NCBI GenBank assembly: GCA_002433485.1
Contig: DJIF01000149.1
Span: 1-12,217, forward strand
DNA from: Deltaproteobacteria bacterium UBA6601
Lineage (GTDB): Bacteria > Myxococcota_A > UBA796 > UBA9615
DNA: 12,217 nucleotides
Direction: 5' to 3'
Shown here one piece after another: positions 1 to 7,414 of this stretch. A program made the translations under genes and the position numbers. Position 1 is the stretch's first letter; every line of letters starts with the position of its first letter. The notes beneath the pieces are model-generated. The model saw only the letters and a program-made list of their open reading frames with translations, was not told where the DNA came from and did no database searches.

Positions 1-44
1 TTCGGCGGTTGGTGGCGGGTACATCCCGTTGCCTGAAGCTTGTC

Positions 45-73
45 TTGGACTGCTCTCAGGCCACCGATAGAAT
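45..73 (+). promoter_or_regulatory. candidate sigma70-type promoter for acyP
   Basis: TTGGAC at 45-50 and TAGAAT at 68-73 are separated by exactly 17 bases. The -10 element matches TATAAT at five of six positions; the -35 element matches TTGACA only at its first three. Transcription would begin near base 80, immediately before the acyP ATG at 82, so the transcript would be leaderless or nearly so. That fits the lack of a convincing Shine-Dalgarno sequence before this ATG. It is a motif match only and could be chance. Confidence 0.3.
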
Positions 74-81
74 TGGAATCT

Positions 82-372
82 ATGCAGCGCCTTCATCTGT
101 TGATCAGTGGCCGGGTTCAGGGGGTCTGGTTTCGGGCCAGTACTCAGCGCCAGGCCCGCGGGTTGGAGCTGGTGGGCTGGGTGCGCAACTTGCGAGACGG
201 TCGGGTTGAGGCTCTGGCTGAGGGTCCTGAAGATGTGCTCAAGAAGTTGCTTACCTGGGCACGTAGAGGCCCGCCCGCAGCCCGAGTGGACCACGTGGAG
301 CTGAGTTGGAGCGCCGCTGGCGGAGGTCTGGACGGCTTTGAGATTCGGGCCGACGGCTCCGGTGAGGCCTGA
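82..372 (+). CDS. acyP: acylphosphatase
   Basis: A 96-residue protein of the usual acylphosphatase length (about 90-100). The family hydrolyses acyl phosphates such as acetyl phosphate and 1,3-bisphosphoglycerate in the cytoplasm. The N-terminal signature GRVQGVWFR is at residues 10-18; Arg18 is the expected phosphate-binding residue. Asn36 in GWVRNLRDG is the expected catalytic asparagine that positions the water. The rest follows the ferredoxin-like alpha/beta fold, ending in a FEIR strand near residues 86-89. I chose the ATG at 82, not the in-frame one at 40, because the family starts just before the first beta strand (MQRLHLLISG). No good ribosome binding site precedes it, but a promoter-like pair ends just upstream. 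The stop is one base before the GTG start of the next gene, suggesting co-transcription and coupling. Confidence 0.95.
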   Translation: MQRLHLLISGRVQGVWFRASTQRQARGLELVGWVRNLRDGRVEALAEGPEDVLKKLLTWARRGPPAARVDHVELSWSAAGGGLDGFEIRADGSGEA

Positions 373-373
373 G

Positions 374-2596
374 GTGAAGCCGCAATTGCTGGGCTTTTGT
401 GCCGGGTCGTTGCTGTTGGGCTGCACCGCCGCGGCAGTGGATGAGCGTCATGACTGGGGCCCAACTCGCGTCTGGGATGAGGCTCCAGCAGCGCCGGACT
501 GCAGCCTGGATGGGAATGCCCCGCTGCTCGATGAGGTCCTGGATTACGCTGGCCTGGAGCGCGACGCTTTCCAATTTCTTGACGAGGACTGGGACAATCG
601 GCCGCCCCTGGGCAGGCCAGTAACCGATGACGCTTTCTTACTGCCACTCCATCCACTCTGGCGCGATGCCCCGCTGCGTGCTGGCTGCAATGTGGCCGGC
701 GTCACGGCTCGACTGGATGTCTATAGCGATTCTGATCACGGTTTGGCTGGCAGCGTCCGTGAAGCTGCTGCAATGCTGGATCGTGCGGTCGAGGATCCGC
801 CCTTGGATCCTGCCAGCACTGGTTCACGTGACTTTGCTGCCGCCCTCGCCGGGCTGTGTGAGATTGCCGGTAGTGATTGCGAGCCGGACGGAGTTTTGCC
901 TGAGCTTGCCGGGTGGGAGTTGGTGCCGGTCTTCGATGCCATTGCGCATGCTCTGGAGACCCGCTACCGCCGTGATGAGCGAATTGAGTGGAGCGAGGGT
1001 AGTCCTGAGGAGGTCTTCGAGAGAGGCGGTAACCACATCCTTCCGCATCCCGATGGCTCTCTTGAGGTGAACAGTGAAGAGGTGCAGGACTTCCTTCGTT
1101 CGCGCTCTCGAGCCACCCACAGCTACCGCGCCGCAGCACGTTTACTGTTCGCCCTTGAGCATGCCGATTGGTCCGTCTTTAGCAGCGATCACGCGATTGA
1201 CTGGCAGCTTGAGACTGAAGCCGGCTTGCTGCGGATAGGCGGTCTCGGTGACGACAGCTACGAGCTTCCTGAGGGGCAGCTGCCGGAGGATCTGTTGTTC
1301 ATGCTCGAGTTGGGCGGTGACGATGAGTATCGGATCCCGGCTGGGGCTAACACATCGGCGCAAAACGGGGTCTCGGTGCTCGTCGATCTCAATGGCAATG
1401 ACTTCTATGGCTACGAGGAAGTCAGCGACCACTTTGACTTTCTGTTGCCCGCCGATGAGGCCGGCCGCTTCGGTCCCAGCCAGGATTTTCCCAATGCTCG
1501 TCAGAGTCTTAGTCGCCAGGGCCGCCAGGGCGCCGGCCTGTACGGCTACGGCATTCTCTTTGATCTGGGTGGAGGCGATGACAGCTACCGTTCTCTACGC
1601 ATGTCTCAGGGCTATGGGCATGTGGGAGTCGGAGTCCTTCATGATGACGGGGGTGACGATTCCTATGAGTGTGAGGCTGGCTGCCAGGGTGCCGGCCAGT
1701 GGGGCATTGGACTGCTCGTCGATCGGGGGGGCGGCGATAGTTACAGCTCCATTGCTTATTCGCAGGGCTTCTCCTGGGTTGGCGGCGCAGGATTGCTGAT
1801 TGATGCGGGTGGTGACGACCGCTACGACTGCGCTCATGGTCACCCGGATTTTGGCGGCACGCCAGGGATCTACCCGTCAGCTCAGATGCCTGCGACGGCC
1901 AATTCCTCGTTTTGCCAGGGTGCTGGGTTTGGGGCTCGGATGGACTCTTTGAGCGGTGGTGTCGGGATGCTCAGGGATCGCGGTGGAGATGACAGCTATA
2001 GCGCCGGGGTGTTCGCCCAGGGGACCGGCTACTGGCAGGGTACTGGAGTGCTGGCTGATGGTGGAGGCAGTGATGTCTATGACGCCTTCTGGTACGTGCA
2101 GGGTGGCGCTGCACACTATGCTTTGGGCATTCTGGTGGATGAGGGAACGGGCGATGATTTTCTCAATCAGCAGTTGCCGCCGCGGGGGGTGATGCAGGGC
2201 TCAGGCCACGACTTCAGCACCGGCGTCCTGATCAACGAGCAGGGTGACGACCGCTATCGGTTCAGCAGTCTTGGCATGGGGGCCAGTAACTGTAATGGCA
2301 TCGGGCTCGCCGTGGACAACGGGGGCGATGACCACTACAGCAGCGATTCCCGCTCGGGCTGGGGGCTTGGTAATCATTCTGGAGAGTGCATCGAGTCACG
2401 GCCACGCTGCCGATCAATGGGGGTCATGATCGACGCAGGTGGTAGTGACAGCTACGAGGCGCCTGAGTCCGATCCAGCCGGCTTTATCCGGCCTGAGAAT
2501 GACAGCGCCTGGGGCTATCGAGTCCACAACAACGACTATGAACACGGCGGTGGAATCGATGGCAGTGGCGATTCGGGTGTTCATGCCGGCGAGTAG
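374..2596 (+). CDS. secreted lipoprotein with GGDDxY solenoid-like repeats
   Basis: A 740-residue protein of unknown function. From the GTG at 374 it opens with a classic lipoprotein signal: Lys2, a hydrophobic run, then LLGC with the lipidated Cys at residue 17, so it should be anchored in a membrane facing the periplasm or cell surface. GGTGAG at 361-366 is a well-placed ribosome binding site for this GTG; an in-frame ATG at 338 would lie inside acyP and bury the signal peptide. Residues about 18-285 are acidic and unrecognised. Residues about 288-710 hold about 13 copies of a 26-30 residue unit of the form GGDDSY-x8-QGxG-x4-GxGxLxD. Period and composition suggest a beta-solenoid with Asp-rich turns, perhaps calcium binding, but the roughly 28-residue period is unlike the 9-residue RTX repeat. 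Cys pairs occur in several repeats, consistent with export. I recall similar repeats in other bacterial secreted proteins without an assigned role. Confidence 0.85.
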   Translation: MKPQLLGFCAGSLLLGCTAAAVDERHDWGPTRVWDEAPAAPDCSLDGNAPLLDEVLDYAGLERDAFQFLDEDWDNRPPLGRPVTDDAFLLPLHPLWRDAPLRAGCNVAGVTARLDVYSDSDHGLAGSVREAAAMLDRAVEDPPLDPASTGSRDFAAALAGLCEIAGSDCEPDGVLPELAGWELVPVFDAIAHALETRYRRDERIEWSEGSPEEVFERGGNHILPHPDGSLEVNSEEVQDFLRSRSRATHSYRAAARLLFALEHADWSVFSSDHAIDWQLETEAGLLRIGGLGDDSYELPEGQLPEDLLFMLELGGDDEYRIPAGANTSAQNGVSVLVDLNGNDFYGYEEVSDHFDFLLPADEAGRFGPSQDFPNARQSLSRQGRQGAGLYGYGILFDLGGGDDSYRSLRMSQGYGHVGVGVLHDDGGDDSYECEAGCQGAGQWGIGLLVDRGGGDSYSSIAYSQGFSWVGGAGLLIDAGGDDRYDCAHGHPDFGGTPGIYPSAQMPATANSSFCQGAGFGARMDSLSGGVGMLRDRGGDDSYSAGVFAQGTGYWQGTGVLADGGGSDVYDAFWYVQGGAAHYALGILVDEGTGDDFLNQQLPPRGVMQGSGHDFSTGVLINEQGDDRYRFSSLGMGASNCNGIGLAVDNGGDDHYSSDSRSGWGLGNHSGECIESRPRCRSMGVMIDAGGSDSYEAPESDPAGFIRPENDSAWGYRVHNNDYEHGGGIDGSGDSGVHAGE
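1235..2455 (+). repeat. about 13 protein-level GGDDxY repeats within the lipoprotein gene
   Basis: The coding sequence repeats a unit starting GG[D/S/L]DxY, followed by a QG[A/Y/T]G core and a G[V/I]G[I/L]LxD strand. Good copies begin with GGDDSY, GGDDRY, GGDDHY, GGGDSY and GGSDVY. Two copies carry long insertions: one near 1400-1540 and one near 1830-1950, the latter flanked by Cys residues. The DNA copies are diverged (different codons for the same motif), so this is an old repeat expansion and not a recent tandem duplication. Confidence 0.85.
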
Positions 2597-2610
2597 CGCG
2601 CCAGGGCCCA

Positions 2611-2644
2611 GGGACTCGAGCAGGGTGCTTAGCTGGTCAGTCCC
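2611..2644. terminator. weak candidate stem-loop between convergent genes
   Basis: Between the convergent stops of the lipoprotein gene (2596) and the minus-strand gene (2629), GGGACT at 2611-2616 can pair with AGTCCC at 2639-2644. A smaller AGCA-GGG-TGCT hairpin sits inside at 2619-2629. There is no T-run on either side, so an intrinsic terminator is only a possibility. The right arm lies inside the minus-strand coding sequence. Confidence 0.2.
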
Positions 2645-4422
2645 AGGCGGTTTGCGATGCGGGCCGGTACAAAGAAGTGATTGTGGCTGATGGAGGGATT
2701 GTGTCCGTTGGCAGTGGGATAAGGGTGAATGGTGCGGCTCTTACTGCAGAATTCAGCGGCCCGCACGTAGCCGGCTCGGGTGGCTACTTCGGTCCAGCTT
2801 GCTGGCAGCGGTCGACCCATGGTGGACGGCGCCGCAGGGAGCGCCGGTCGTAGCCCCTGCCCCGAGCGTTCGTGAACGTAGCGGAAGCCGGCGTGGTAGG
2901 TGTTCCAGGCGGTCTCCAACAGGTCGTCAACGGAGAGTGCACTCTCTTCAGTGAACAACAACAGGATCCCTGCCCGTTCATAGGCAGCGAAGATCTCAAC
3001 CATGTGTTCATCGCTCTGTCCGCGCACCTCGTGGAAGCCATTTCCGACCAGCATCACCGCACCTTCTGTAGGCAGGTCGGCAGCTTCGATGGCTTCAATC
3101 AGTAATTTGGCCTGACCAATGTCTGCCTTGCGTACAAAGCGCATCTCCGAGGGAAGGTTGCCGGCTTCCCGCTCGATGAGGGCGGCATCGATCGCTGCGT
3201 CCTCCAGATCGGCGCCGAAGTAGTGGACCCAATCTTTGCTGTTGCGCTCGAAGCGCTGTCGGGTCGCCTCCCCGCGGCCAATGGCGTGCTCGATGAACAC
3301 CTGGTAGCGGAAGCCGGTTGCCGCACAGAATCGGTCCAGGGCGTCGTTTGCCGCGGTAAAGGTCTTTCTGTTGGCCTCTTGACTGGCGGTAATGTTGCTG
3401 GCGCGCTGCACGTGCACTGCGCCCCGCCCTTGTCGCAGTACCTCTCGCAGCTGGTTCATGTAGGGGTGATAGGCCTCAATGATGCCGAAGGACCCGACCC
3501 CGCGGCTCATCAGTCGTCGTCCGACTGAGGTCCAGACGCCGTGTTCATCTAGGCTTCCAGCTGCCTGTAGCAATTCTCGCGCGGCACGGTCTAATTGGGG
3601 GTTGCTTGGGATCAGTGAGCCTTCACTCACCTGGTCCCGAGCGAGAAGTTCGCTCAGGCGCCCGGAGGCCCACAAACCCAGGACCATTGGGACCAAGCGC
3701 CAGCCGATCTCAATTTCTTCGGGGAGCGCCGCCCAGCGCCCTGCCTCCCGGTTGCTGATGGTTGGCGGATTGGCGGCTACCTCCAGCAACAAAGCGCTCT
3801 CCTCAGCACTGCCACCAGCGCTGGAGAAAGCTCGCTTCCAGGGTTCGGTCAGGGCAGCTGGAATGTGCTTGGGCAGTGGCTTGAGCTCGCCAATTACGCG
3901 CCGCGCAGTGGAGTTCTCGCCAATGCGCACACCGTCGCCCGAGCGAATTACATAGCTACGGGAGAGCAGCAGGTTGAGATCGATGCGTAGTTCTTCGGCC
4001 CGCAATGGCGGGCAGGAGGAGGGAGAAATGACCTCGCCGTCCAGCAGTCGCTGACAGATGCCCTCTTCGCTCAGTGCACTCAGCACAAAGCGGAGCAGCC
4101 ACAGTGTTGAGGGGGCGGTGATCGCAGCTGTGTTGACCACCTGGCGCACCACCCGGCTGGCGTTGGTCAGCTTCGCTCTTTCAGACTCCGGTAACTGCGC
4201 GATCCTGCTCTCGATGCGTTGCAGGGCTTTGAGGACCTTGGGTCCACTAGAGAGGATGTGCGGGACCCAGTCTCGCAGGCGGGTAAAGGCCGGTCGATGC
4301 AGGTAGGGGAACCCGGCGGAGCTCTGTGAGCTGGGGGCTAGCAGAACCGGCACCAGCTCGCGGCAGATGGGGTCGAGCGCGAGCTCCGGATCATGAAGCA
4401 GATCTTGGGCGGAAGTGAGCAT
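2629..4422 (-). CDS. methyltransferase-like protein of unknown substrate
   Basis: A 597-residue protein with no signal peptide. Residues about 1-290 are mostly helical and unrecognised. Residues about 296-335 look like a winged-helix lead-in, as in many O-methyltransferases. A Rossmann-like methyltransferase core seems to follow: FIEHAIGRGEAT (376-387) in the place of the SAM-binding glycine loop, GADLE (403-407) as the acidic end of strand 2, ADIGQ (433-437) as the strand 3 acid, and VMLVGNGFHEVR (456-467) as strand 4. The glycine loop is degenerate, so SAM binding is not assured. The tail (491-597) has the dense motifs WNTYHAGFRYVHERSG and HPYPTANGHNPSISHNH, rich in His and aromatic residues, as if an active-site lid. 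The ATG at 4422 is the longest start; only a weak AGG lies upstream. It is divergent from miaE, with a gap under 40 bases. The function call is inference from motif order. Confidence 0.6.
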   Translation of the reverse strand: MLTSAQDLLHDPELALDPICRELVPVLLAPSSQSSAGFPYLHRPAFTRLRDWVPHILSSGPKVLKALQRIESRIAQLPESERAKLTNASRVVRQVVNTAAITAPSTLWLLRFVLSALSEEGICQRLLDGEVISPSSCPPLRAEELRIDLNLLLSRSYVIRSGDGVRIGENSTARRVIGELKPLPKHIPAALTEPWKRAFSSAGGSAEESALLLEVAANPPTISNREAGRWAALPEEIEIGWRLVPMVLGLWASGRLSELLARDQVSEGSLIPSNPQLDRAARELLQAAGSLDEHGVWTSVGRRLMSRGVGSFGIIEAYHPYMNQLREVLRQGRGAVHVQRASNITASQEANRKTFTAANDALDRFCAATGFRYQVFIEHAIGRGEATRQRFERNSKDWVHYFGADLEDAAIDAALIEREAGNLPSEMRFVRKADIGQAKLLIEAIEAADLPTEGAVMLVGNGFHEVRGQSDEHMVEIFAAYERAGILLLFTEESALSVDDLLETAWNTYHAGFRYVHERSGQGLRPALPAAPSTMGRPLPASWTEVATRAGYVRAAEFCSKSRTIHPYPTANGHNPSISHNHFFVPARIANRLGLTS

Positions 4423-4458
4423 GTGATCGGAGCCTAACCTTGTTTTGTGCCTGTTACT

Positions 4459-5097
4459 ATGCAGCGCTCGCGCAAAGATCAGGGTGGCCCACCCTGGTTA
4501 CTCCAGGGGTTCATCCTGCCTAGCTCGTTTCAGCTGCGTTCATCGTCCTCCCCGCAGTGGTTGAGCGCTGTTCTGGCGGATTTCGACGCCTTTCTCGTCG
4601 ACCACGCCGCGAACGAGCGCAAAGCGTCTGCGACCGCCCTCAATTTCGTGGTTCGATATCCCGATCGCCGGGAGCTGATTGCGCCAATGATCGCGCTGGC
4701 CATCGAGGAGCTACAGCACTTTCAGGCGGTCTACGCACTGCTCGCGCAGCGCGGGATTGAACTCGCCGCTGATGAGCGTGACCTGTATATGGCGGGTCTT
4801 CTCAAGCAGGTTCGTAGCAGCGGTGCCGAGCGGCTGTTGGATCGGTTGGTGGTCGGCTCCGTGGTGGAGGCGCGCGGTTGCGAACGGTTCGGCCTTATCG
4901 CCGATGCTCTCGAGCCCGGCCCCTTGAAGGATCTTTATCTGGACATCTCGGCCTCTGAACGGCGTCATCAGGGTCTCTATCTTGAGCTTGCTGAATGTTG
5001 GTTTGAGGTCCATGAGATCGACTCCCGCCTGGAGTTCTTTCTCAATCTAGAGGCGCAAGTCCTTGAGCAGTTGCCACATCTTCCCAGGTTGCATTGA
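4459..5097 (+). CDS. miaE: tRNA 2-methylthio-N6-isopentenyladenosine hydroxylase (MiaE)
   Basis: MiaE is a non-haem diiron monooxygenase that hydroxylates ms2i6A at position 37 of tRNAs reading UNN codons. The ferritin-like four-helix core is visible with all iron ligands in order: Glu in DHAANERKAS, the first ExxH in AIEELQHF, Glu in VVEARGCERF, and the second ExxH in SASERRHQGLY. The phrases LVVGSVVEARGCERF and ERRHQGLYLELAE closely match the family. Length (212 residues from this ATG) is near the usual 200 or so. The start is uncertain: ATG 4459 and an in-frame GTG 4447 both lack a good ribosome binding site; GGAG at 4429-4432 is 14 bases before the GTG, too far to be convincing. The TGA stop abuts the GTG of the next gene, so the two are translated in tandem. 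It is the first gene of a three-gene plus-strand operon. The substrate-making genes miaA and miaB are not in the window. Confidence 0.92.
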   Translation: MQRSRKDQGGPPWLLQGFILPSSFQLRSSSSPQWLSAVLADFDAFLVDHAANERKASATALNFVVRYPDRRELIAPMIALAIEELQHFQAVYALLAQRGIELAADERDLYMAGLLKQVRSSGAERLLDRLVVGSVVEARGCERFGLIADALEPGPLKDLYLDISASERRHQGLYLELAECWFEVHEIDSRLEFFLNLEAQVLEQLPHLPRLH

Positions 5098-6327
5098 GTG
5101 TCGGTCTCTCAGTACCTGGAGCGCTATGCCCAACCTGAGGCAAGGCTCGCTGTCCAGGCGCGCGGGGAGCGCTGGCAGTGGGTGGTTGTGGTGCCCTGTT
5201 GCGACGAGCTTGATGGAGCTCCACGACTGTTGGAGAGTCTGCGAAGGGCTGCCGTAGCTGGTGGCGGTCGGGCGCTGGCGGTGCTGGTCATCAACAGTGG
5301 TGAGGGAGCCAAGCCGGAGGTCTATAAGGCCAATCAGCAATTGCTAGCTGAGCTGGGCGGGGAGGGACTGCAGCGGGGTGTAGCTGCGCTCGACCTCTGG
5401 CTTGTCGATCGTGACTCTCCCGGGCGCAGGATTCCTGTAGCTGAGGGGGTTGGGCTGGCGAGGAAGCTGGGCTGTGATCTTGCCCTCGCCCTGATCGACG
5501 CTGGCGCCGTTGAGGTCCCTTGGCTGTGGACCACCGATGGTGATGCTGAGGTTCCCGAAGACTACTTTGCTGCGGTGCTTGGCGACGATGAGTCGACCGC
5601 CATCACTCTGCCCTTTGCGCATCTGCCGACCGAGGACCATCCACGGGCGCCGGTAGCAATCCGGCTCTACGATTTGTCGCTGCGCTACTACGTTGCAGGC
5701 CTTCGATATGCAGGATCAGCCTGGTCCTACTACTCGATCGGCAGCACCTTGGTCCTGCGTGCGGACGCCTACGCCAAGGTGCGGGGCTTTCCGCGTCGTG
5801 CTGCTGGTGAGGATTTCCACCTGCTGGCTAAGCTGGCCAAGCTCGGTCCGGTGTCCTGTGCTGCTGGCTCGCCCATCCTCCTGCAGGGTCGAGTTTCCCA
5901 TCGAGTGCCGTTTGGAACCGGTGCCGCGGTGGCCAAGCTGGTGGAAGAGCCCGATCCGGAGCTTAGTTTTCGGCTCTATGACCCGCGCAGCTTTAGCGAG
6001 CTCGCTGCCTGGCTCGCATGCTGTGCAGAGCTGGTGCAGAGCCAGCGTGCTGCTGAGTTGCTGCCGGCCCTGGAAGGGGTGAGTTCGATTCCTGCGGGTC
6101 TCCTGGCAGTTTTAGTCGATGAGCTCGGACTCAGCCAGTCGGTCTGGTCTGCGTGTGAGAGCTCAGCCAGGCTCGAAGTTCGGCAGCGCCATCTGCACAG
6201 TCGGCTCGATGCGCTGTGGACCCTTCGTTTCATTCACCGTCTCCGCGATCGGATCTGGCCTGAGTTGCCCTGGCAGCAGGCTCTGCAGCAGGCTCCTTTT
6301 GCTGTGCGTGCAGAGGGGGGCGGCTGA
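5098..6327 (+). CDS. family-2-like glycosyltransferase
   Basis: A 409-residue cytoplasmic protein resembling GT-A fold glycosyltransferases. The N-terminal strand WVVVVPCCDEL (27-38) is the nucleotide-binding start of the fold. TTDGDAEVPEDYF (145-157) carries the DxD (Asp147, Asp149) expected to hold the metal and nucleotide-sugar diphosphate. RAAGEDFHLL (234-243) carries the ED motif that usually contains the catalytic base. GRVSHRVPFGTGAA (264-277) follows, a segment I associate with a subfamily of unassigned glycosyltransferases. No membrane span is evident. Residues about 300-409 are helical and unrecognised. The GTG start directly follows the miaE stop (TGAGTG), with AGG about nine bases upstream. 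The acceptor is unknown; a soluble enzyme placed next to a tRNA-modification gene might glycosylate a small molecule or a modified base, but nothing in the sequence shows that. Confidence 0.75.
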   Translation: MSVSQYLERYAQPEARLAVQARGERWQWVVVVPCCDELDGAPRLLESLRRAAVAGGGRALAVLVINSGEGAKPEVYKANQQLLAELGGEGLQRGVAALDLWLVDRDSPGRRIPVAEGVGLARKLGCDLALALIDAGAVEVPWLWTTDGDAEVPEDYFAAVLGDDESTAITLPFAHLPTEDHPRAPVAIRLYDLSLRYYVAGLRYAGSAWSYYSIGSTLVLRADAYAKVRGFPRRAAGEDFHLLAKLAKLGPVSCAAGSPILLQGRVSHRVPFGTGAAVAKLVEEPDPELSFRLYDPRSFSELAAWLACCAELVQSQRAAELLPALEGVSSIPAGLLAVLVDELGLSQSVWSACESSARLEVRQRHLHSRLDALWTLRFIHRLRDRIWPELPWQQALQQAPFAVRAEGGG

Positions 6328-6953
6328 TGGAACTGGCGGTCTGGCTGTCCATTGCTGCGGTCTGCGCTACCGGTGCAGCTTCGCCCGGACCGAGTCTGGC
6401 GGTGGTGGTGCGGAGCACCGTGATCGGCGGCAGATCGCGGGGCATGCTGTGTGGACTGGGTCACGGGATCGGGGTCGGCATTTACGCCTTTGGCGCGGTG
6501 GTCGGGGTCTCGGCCGTGGTGGCCAGCAACCCCGGCCTGGCTCGCTCTATCGAGGTGCTCGGCGGCTGCTATCTGCTGTGGATGGCGGTGCAGGCGGCGC
6601 GCAACTCAGTGGCGCCAGCGAGTCCTCCGAGTGAAGCCCGTGAGCCTGGTCTGGCAGGTTTCGCTGAGGGCTTTCTCGTGGCCTTCCTGAATCCGAAGAT
6701 AGCGGTGTTCTTCTTGGCGTTGCTGGGTTCGTTTCTGCCGGTCGATGCGAGCGCCGCGCAGCGGGCCGGCGTAGCCGCTCTGGCCATGTGCATTGATGCT
6801 CTTTGGTACATGTTTGTCGCCGCAATCCTGGCCGGTACGGGTGCGGTACGGGTTCTTGAGGAGCAGGGCCGCTGGGTGGAGCGATTTATGGCCGTGCTGC
6901 TCACCGCTGTGGCCGTGTGGCTGCTTTTCGGCGGGCCCGCGCTGAGAGCTTGA
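6327..6953 (+). CDS. LysE/RhtB family amino-acid exporter
   Basis: A 208-residue inner-membrane protein with about six hydrophobic segments, the standard size for LysE/RhtB translocators, which export amino acids or related metabolites using the proton gradient. The family signature is clear near the N terminus: ASPGPSLAVVVRS (about 18-30), followed by the Gly-rich GMLCGLGHGIGVGIYAFG. A second hallmark, GGCYLLWMAVQAAR, occurs near residues 79-92, and GFLVAFLNPKIAVFFLALLG near 113-132 contains the conserved LNPK. The substrate cannot be told from sequence. The ATG overlaps the glycosyltransferase stop by one base (TGATG), and GAGGGGGG at 6313-6320 is a strong ribosome binding site six bases upstream. 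It ends 11 bases before the stop of the convergent peroxiredoxin gene. Confidence 0.9.
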   Translation: MELAVWLSIAAVCATGAASPGPSLAVVVRSTVIGGRSRGMLCGLGHGIGVGIYAFGAVVGVSAVVASNPGLARSIEVLGGCYLLWMAVQAARNSVAPASPPSEAREPGLAGFAEGFLVAFLNPKIAVFFLALLGSFLPVDASAAQRAGVAALAMCIDALWYMFVAAILAGTGAVRVLEEQGRWVERFMAVLLTAVAVWLLFGGPALRA

Positions 6954-6964
6954 GTTGGGCCGAA

Positions 6965-7414
6965 TCAGGGAATCCTGTCCAGCACCTCCTGTGGGAACTC
7001 CGCCGCCGAAGCGCTCGCCCAGTATTCAACCACTTTGCCTTCCGGATCAATGAGCACGCCAATGCGCTTGGCGTATCCTCCGGTGCCGGGCTCGTCGGTC
7101 GCGAAGTAGGCCAGCCCCATGGTGCGGTCACGGTCACAGAGCAGCGGATAGGGGAATGAGAACTTCTCAGCGAAGGCCCGATTCTCTTCGATGGTGTCGA
7201 AGCTGACCCCGACAATTGCCGCGCCTTTCGCTTCGAAGTCACTGTAGATGTCGCGGAATCCGCAACCTTCGGTGGTGCATCCAGGGGTGTCGGCCCGAGG
7301 ATAAAACCAGAGCACGAGGTGGGCGCCGCGATAATCGATGAGGCTTCTCTGGATGCCCTGATGGTCCGTTACTGAGAAGTCCGGTGCTGCGGCGCCTGCT
7401 TCGAGGTGACTCAT
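6965..7414 (-). CDS. bcp: thiol peroxidase of the Bcp/PrxQ type
   Basis: A 149-residue cytoplasmic peroxiredoxin that reduces H2O2 and organic hydroperoxides with thioredoxin as electron donor. The N terminus MSHLEAGAAAPDFSVTD matches the family's usual start. The catalytic motif DTPGCTTEGCGFRD contains the peroxidatic Cys in TPGCT and a resolving Cys five residues later, as in E. coli Bcp. The upstream FYPRADTPG and downstream GVSFDTIEENRAFAEKFSFPYPLLCD are standard. The frame stays open upstream to an ATG at 7525, but the extra 37 residues are Arg/Gln-rich and unlike the family, so I chose ATG 7414. AAGG in AAGAAGGGCC is a weak ribosome binding site. It is monocistronic on the minus strand between two plus-strand operons. 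Confidence 0.93.
   Translation of the reverse strand: MSHLEAGAAAPDFSVTDHQGIQRSLIDYRGAHLVLWFYPRADTPGCTTEGCGFRDIYSDFEAKGAAIVGVSFDTIEENRAFAEKFSFPYPLLCDRDRTMGLAYFATDEPGTGGYAKRIGVLIDPEGKVVEYWASASAAEFPQEVLDRIP

Noticed and set aside
2..70. A frame ending in a TAG at 68-70 (ending GLLSGHR) that could be the tail of an upstream gene
   Set aside because: Only 22 codons are visible, two other frames are equally plausible (one stops at 36), and no motif is recognisable.
338..373. ATG at 338 as start of the repeat lipoprotein
   Set aside because: It overlaps acyP and puts twelve residues before the signal peptide; the GTG at 374 has a better ribosome binding site and gives a standard lipoprotein leader.
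144..1139. Long minus-strand open frames opposite acyP and the lipoprotein gene
   Set aside because: They mirror the strong plus-strand genes in G+C-rich DNA, are rich in Arg/Pro/Ser, and have no domain or start signal.
1241..2455. RTX toxin or haemolysin-type calcium repeats
   Set aside because: The Gly/Asp-rich motif recurs every 26-30 residues, not every nine, and there is a lipoprotein leader instead of a type I secretion tail.
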